A stretch of DNA of 64,000 nt from the NCBI GenBank assembly GCA_004026145.2, contig CP034995.1:1104001-1168000 (forward strand). The letters are read 5' to 3'. Made by a program: the position numbers and the translations under genes. Shown piece after piece: positions 58,879 to 64,000 of the stretch. The stretch is from Takifugu bimaculatus. Taxonomy: Eukaryota; Chordata; Actinopteri; Tetraodontiformes; Tetraodontidae. The notes under the pieces were generated by a model. The model did not search any database, was not told the origin of the DNA, and saw only the letters and a program-made list of their open reading frames with translations. Position 1 is the first letter of the stretch. The number at the start of each line of letters is the position of its first letter.

Positions 58879-60389
58879 TTAAAGGTACTTCATTGAATCT
58901 TTCCTGCTCAGCTGAACATTCTACAATCCCAAAATGGTTCAAGCTGAATGGAACCAAATGGACAGAAGTGTTGGTAAATGGAAGTAGCCTAAAACACCAG
59001 ATATCTAAAGATACCCACCCGACTTTATCAGTCACAGGTTTAACAAAGGACGACAAAACCTCTTACTGCTGCAATGAGAAACCAAAAAACTGCGATAAAG
59101 ACCACATTCAGCTCACTGTTACAGGTGAGAAGGAGGAGAGAATGAATGTATTGAAAACTGATCATTTTACATATCATGAGGACCAAGAGAAGCAGATTAA
59201 CACAATGTCAATTAAATCTGTGAAGCAAAATGACTCAGCAGAATACAGATTCAGGCACCAAGATGGCAACACAAGTCAGAAACCCGGAACTGTTCTGATT
59301 GTTACAGGTAAATCTGGATATTAAAATATAAAACAAGCTTAAATCGAGAGAGCTTTGTATCTGAGCCACATCAAAATACAAGATTTTCTCATTTTGCCTT
59401 CCTGTAAATAGTTCAAATCAAAAGTGAAGTTAAATAAAAGTTATCTTTCATAGGAAATGTGCTAACTTTCATGTAAATTAGTGCTGAAATTTTAGCATGA
59501 ATGTGTGGAAAACAGCAGAGGCAAAAATTGTTGATCATTTCTACAGTTTTGTGAATCACTTTACATGATAAAGTGCTTTCCTGTCTGAAACATGTGTGAA
59601 AATATCTGTTTTCTGCATTTGAATCAGACATAAAAGTCAAGATCAGTCCATCTACAGAGGTGACAGAAGGTGATGGAGTCAAACTGACCTGCAGCACCAG
59701 CTGTCCTCTGACCAACAACAAGAACTACATCTGGTACCTGAATGATCAACTTCTACAGCTGCCAGAGCACCAAAACAAACACCTGGTTCTGGATGCGGTC
59801 ACAACTCAGAATGCAGGAAACTACTCCAGTGCTGTGAACACTCAGAGAGATGTTAGATCTCCTGAAAAGACACTCAGAGTTCAGAGTTCCTCATTAAAAT
59901 GGACCCTGACAGCAGCTGCAGGAGTTGGTGCTGCTCTCCTGGTCTTCACCTCACTTGTCATCTGTTGCATCAGGTGAAGAACAGAACCTGATGTAAACTG
60001 AGTTAATCACATAACACACATCAAATGTGACTGGTATCACAAGTGGGGTTTTTTTTAACATTCATTTCAGAGGAAAGGGAAAGTTGAGCCAGAATACTGT
60101 CCTCAAGTTGGAGGAGGTAAGTGGCCCGATGCTCCTTAACTATAACCATCTTCCTAAAACAAACATAACACCAACATTCGGTGTCTTGCCTCATTGTCAG
60201 GTAAATCACGGTCCTGTGCATGAGGAAATCACAGATCAACCCACGGAGGAGAATGGCATTTACTACAGCAGCATACGTTTCCCCCAGACTGATGTGGATC
60301 CTCTTGACAGCATGGTCCAACCTCATCAGCACCAACAGGAACAGCACATCCCTTATGCTGTTGTCTGTCTGAGGAACCGCTGCACATGA
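58879..60389 (+). CDS. IgSF receptor unit U6, ITIM-bearing tail, leader missing
   Basis: Modules: chimeric Ig-A/V exon 58879-59307 (same fusion as U4), Ig-E plus TM 59628-59973, tail-1' 60071-60116, tail-2' 60201-60389. Phases agree and all exons are open to the final TGA. The TM continues as VFTSLVICCIRRKGK. The tail is unlike the other units. It has IYYSSI (60,258-60,275) and IPYAVV (60,348-60,365), both fitting the ITIM consensus I/V/L/S-x-Y-x-x-I/V/L, so inhibitory signalling through SHP phosphatases is expected by family analogy. Ig-E reads NYSSAVNT where others read NYSCAVNT, losing the second core Cys. No leader is present, as in U4 and U5. It could be the 3' end of a gene using an upstream leader. 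Confidence 0.65.
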
Positions 60390-60447
60390 ACAAGCATCTT
60401 ATAGCGTAATTTCTGATTCCTCCAAGTATTTATACCATTAATCATCT

Positions 60448-60679
60448 TAGTCTTTAGTCTGAGACCATAACGTTGGTGGGACCACGACTGATCATCGTCC
60501 CCAGTTTGTGGATTCCTGCTGATTAAGACAGAACTAAAACTACAACTTATTCACTGATAGAAGATGGGATAAAATTAAGCAGATGTGCTTCATATACACT
60601 TACATTAAATTGATCATTTAGTTAGGACCTGAACAGGCTTTATCCTGCATTTTAGACAGTTTTTCAGTTATATAGATGC

Positions 60680-60738
<59 letters not shown>

Positions 60739-61268
60739 AGTATAGGCTCTGTGAGGTGAACTTACCTGAATGGATCATCACCCGTGATGCTCTGCAGTTT
60801 TGACCTGCTGTGTAGTAGCAGCCTACTATTAAACTCGTCAACATGTGAAGTAACACAAAGAAAATATTAATTGTATTATGTGCATGTAACATGGACGAAT
60901 TGCGTTGATCGTTTTGTACACCGCCATTTTGTAAATCCTACCCTTCGAATGGTGACGGCAACACTTTGTTAAAAAGCAGTTTATTCTCAATAATACTCTG
61001 TCGCGACATTACCACAGACACACAAACCTGCCGTTATTGACATTTACAGCCACCCTATGTAACCACACATTTGTGTAAATATCCCAACTTATTTTATCAA
61101 TATATCTCTATCTATCTATAACAAAAATAAATAATAAACAAACAATGTAAAAAACGAAAGGGCTGTGTCAATGACGAGGCACTTGTTACCAATAGGCTAA
61201 TGCCATTTCCGTTTATTTCTTTTTTGTAACACCGTACATGTAATAGTTGTTATTAAATGTTGGAAACT
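60448..61268 (+). repeat. U6 3' flank, paralogous to the block inside U2
   Basis: This stretch matches 45,863-46,788 over its length, from AGTCTTTAGTCTGAGACC to GTTGTTATT-AATGTT, with small indels. It includes an (AAT)n tract at 60,680-60,736. It lies where it would be expected as 3' flank of the ITIM-type gene, so this is probably the original location. Confidence 0.85.
60680..60736. repeat. (AAT)n microsatellite
   Basis: 57 bp of AAT repeat, the counterpart of the tract at 46,109. Confidence 0.95.
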
Positions 61269-62918
61269 GACAGAACAAAGTTTGGATGTATAAAGAAAAT
61301 AAGTGCTGTACCTTTTGTTTAATAAATGCGCAGTAAATAATTACTTGGAGTCTTCCATCAGATGACCGGCAGTTTTGCAGTATTATGAAGGCATTCACAT
61401 ATCTACATCTGGGATACACTCCAGAAGACATTAATGAAGAGAAACACGTAACATTTTAAATGTTAGTCCACAGGTATAGAGGTAAAACAAATACTGTACG
61501 TGATTTACAGTGCATAAACAAAAAAAATGCAATTAATCATCTGCTTCCAAAATCAAGTCTGAGTAACAGGAAAAAAAAAAGTTGCGCGGATGGGTGTTGT
61601 CTTTAAATAACTTAAACCTTAAAAAACATGTCCATGTAAGGCAGTAATCATTCACCAGCATCTAAGGGTGAAGTCATGTCGTCCCATTAACAGAAGAAGT
61701 GGAAATGGAGAGGAGGGCTTCACGGTATTACAACATCTCAAAGTTACATCAATATACTTTGCAGACAAGTACATGACGTTGGTCTGACTGCTATTTTCAA
61801 GCTGCTAGATTTACCACTTCCTCCTGTTTCTCAAATACACTGTAAAAAAGTTGAGAAAACGTAAAACTTCAAGGCAACATGATGCAAGAGATTTTTGAGT
61901 TTTCTCAACTTTTGCCTACTGTTGTTGACTTAACTAAGGTTTTCAAGTTCTGACAAGAGTTCTGCTAACTTGGATCTTCTTGTTCACCTAATTAGGATAA
62001 TCCTGGAAGGCTAACAAAAAAATTCTGGTTTCAATGCCATGTGTTTCTGCCTTCACCAAATGCAGATATTCTTGTTGAATAAACATACAATTCTTACTCC
62101 AGTGAGTTGAAAATTTACCTGTATAAATAAAGGAAAATTTATGTTGCCGTCATTATATTTGAAAAATGCTCAATAAATAGATATTGAATAAAACAAAGCA
62201 CAACTGAATGTTATCTGAAATCTTATTTATTTTGTTGAACAGTGCCTCAAGTACATTTCAGAATGTCATGGGTAGTTGTGTCAATTTCTGTAAAAAAGTA
62301 TTGCCGGTTTCTTCAGAGACATTAAAATTGAAGTCCAGAATTAAGTATGTGAAAAAAAAGTGTCCAGCAACATATAGTCATTCATGCACACACCCTGATT
62401 GTCTTGTAAAAGCTGAACTTAACCACTTGCACATTAAATAGAATAGTGCCACAAATGATCGGCTGTGTACCCAGACACTTAAGTTTTACATGGGCATAAC
62501 TATGATGAACTAGTTAAAAGTTCTTAAAAATTTTTACCATCAATGAACAGGGAACAAACACCAGTGCTGCGCTTCATGTAAAGTGGACAACACTTCAACA
62601 AATCTTTTAAAATTGACAAAATCTCATGACAAAATCTCACCATATATTTAATTAATGACACAGTAGCTTTCACCCACCTACTTTTTTGATGAGTTTTGTA
62701 CAAAAGCATTTTCTGCTACAGAACACCCACCAACGATGCCCAGCTGCTTCTCAGCAGAAAAAAGGGAGTGAGAGTTATAGACAACTTCAAGCCTCACCAT
62801 AAAATTATCTGGACTGCACTGAGGAGGTGTATATTTCCATTCTGGATGAACTCATCCTTTAAAACATCTCATGGGAATTAGGAATTAGTTTTACTTGCAT
62901 TACTTTGTCTGAACTTAC
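61269..62918. other. AT-rich spacer
   Basis: No exon with splice sites or recognisable protein family is seen. It contains short poly-A and poly-T runs. Confidence 0.5.
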
Positions 62919-63537
62919 CAAGCACTTCAGGAAAACCTTTGTTGCATCTTCTCGGAGGAAAATGGGCAGGCGGATGTCTAAAGAGTATTCAGTGCAAAAC
63001 AAGCATTTCAATTAGTATATACTATATATAATTATTATATACATAATGTACTTAAACACAATGCAAAATCAGGACTCTTTTATAGTAATGAAGATAAAGG
63101 ACAGGTCAGACCCAGCAACATGTAAAACCTAAAAAAAATACAACACTGCAACCATGTTAACAATTTTACTTCACTTTTACAAATTAAAATTCTGTTAAAT
63201 CAAATACCAACATAAACACAAATAAGAACATAAAGCAATGACTGCTGACATTCATTTTTACTGACACACATCCACTAATGTGTTTTTGCTGAAGCTAACA
63301 TCTTTTTCTGTTTCTCTTATGAGAGAAGTATATTCATACTCTTCTAAAAATGTCAGGCAAAGGAGCACTTCACTCACCTGTTCATCAAGTTTATCCAGGA
63401 GGTCTTCCATCTTCTCACCAAGAGCTCCCTTCTTAGACCGCTACAGTTGCAGCAGGCCAGGCACTAATTTGTCAAGGGGATGCATTAAAAGTCCCCAGGA
63501 GGTCGTTGCTCGTGATCCGATGAAATTCTTCAGATAT
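62919..63537 (-). pseudogene. Two exon-like remnants of an unrecognised gene
   Basis: On the minus strand, 63,537-63,378 is bounded by TTGTTTAG and CAG|GTGAGT. It reads ISEEFHRITSNDLLG in one frame and RSKKGALGEKMEDLLDKLDE in another, so it contains a frame change and a TAG. A second piece, 62,977-62,919, is bounded by CTTTAG and G|GTAAG and reads IRLPIFLREDATKVFLKC. The order and motifs recall a large family of fish proteins related to SAMD3-like genes, often multi-copy, but this is from memory and weak. With the frame change and stop it is most likely a decayed copy. Confidence 0.4.
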
Positions 63538-64000
63538 CTAAACAAGACAATCAACAAGATATTGCCATTTATTCAGCACAGAAAATTCCTGGGTAGTTGT
63601 CTTGTGCAGTCTGCACCATGTTCAATGCCTGACCATGTTATCAACAGCAAAACCTACTTCAAAAAGCTCTTGTGAGTACGTCTTTTGCACAGGAATGGAA
63701 ATACCCTCCACAAAAAACAGTATCAATATGCAAATGCATATTATCATGTTCCAGTGTTGCACCGAAATCTGTGACCAATCAGATTCTGTGACCTGCCTTA
63801 GTATTCTTTCCCTAACCATCTCAGTCTACAGAAGCCCTATTTCCACCAGGAAAAAAAAAATCCATGCCAAGTCAAAATTATGAGATAAACTCCAAATTTG
63901 GTCGTTTTTCTCCAGGTGAAACTACTTTAAATTTGTCTCATAATGTCTTTTTATTTCACAATTTCGATTTAGCATGGGGATTCTTTTTTTCTTGTACAGG
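63538..64000. other. Spacer at window end
   Basis: No supported exon. Two A/T runs near 63,849 and 63,985 are the only notable features. Further exons of the minus-strand remnant could lie to the right. Confidence 0.4.

Overview
The window looks like nuclear DNA from a teleost fish, probably a percomorph with a compact genome. Genes are split by GT-AG introns, the spacers are full of long (CA)n microsatellites, and there are L2-like LINE tails and solo LTRs. One locus is a tandem immunoglobulin-superfamily receptor cluster of the teleost CD22/SIGLEC-like kind. The species cannot be fixed from the sequence alone.

Layout. (1) 1-164 is an open stretch ending in a strong splice donor and may be the end of an unrecognised exon. 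(2) 165-12,094 is gene-poor, with microsatellites and one LINE fragment. (3) 12,095-15,186, minus strand, is a complete 11-exon DNAJA3 (mitochondrial Hsp40, Tid1) gene, assembled here to a 466-residue protein in only about 3 kb. (4) 15,187-28,344 is spacer with a 40-bp-arm foldback, two CTCF-like motifs and microsatellites. (5) 28,345-32,780, minus strand, is a complete six-exon PDGFA gene of the short, non-retained form (199 residues). (6) 32,781-40,658 is spacer ending in a solo LTR inserted next to a LINE fragment. (7) 40,659-60,389, plus strand, is an array of six tandem IgSF receptor units (U1-U6 here). (8) 60,390-64,000 is a flank that is partly duplicated inside U2, then two exon-like remnants of an unrecognised gene on the minus strand.

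The receptor array is the most interesting part. Modules in order are: leader, Ig-A, Ig-B, a short V remnant C, Ig-D, V, Ig-E plus transmembrane segment, and two tail exons. U1 is the only fully intact gene: leader, D, V, E, TM and a tail with an ITAM-like YSRL/YAAL pair and a YENV site. U6 has nearly the same ectodomain modules but different tail exons with two canonical ITIMs. U3, U4 and U5 carry a shared nonsense codon at the start of the last tail exon and a shared solo LTR further along in it. Leader exons were lost from U3-U6, and in U4-U6 the loss joins two points of short homology. U4 and U6 share an in-frame fusion of the Ig-A exon with the second half of the V exon. U3+U4 and U5+U6 are two copies of one 6.4-kb higher-order repeat. 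This is a young birth-and-death receptor locus with activating-like, inhibitory, truncated and broken copies side by side. An assembly artefact must be excluded for the most similar copies.

The LTRs, LINEs, exon boundaries and frame breaks were read directly. The CD22-like family name, the signalling roles and the CTCF motifs are inferences from known family patterns.
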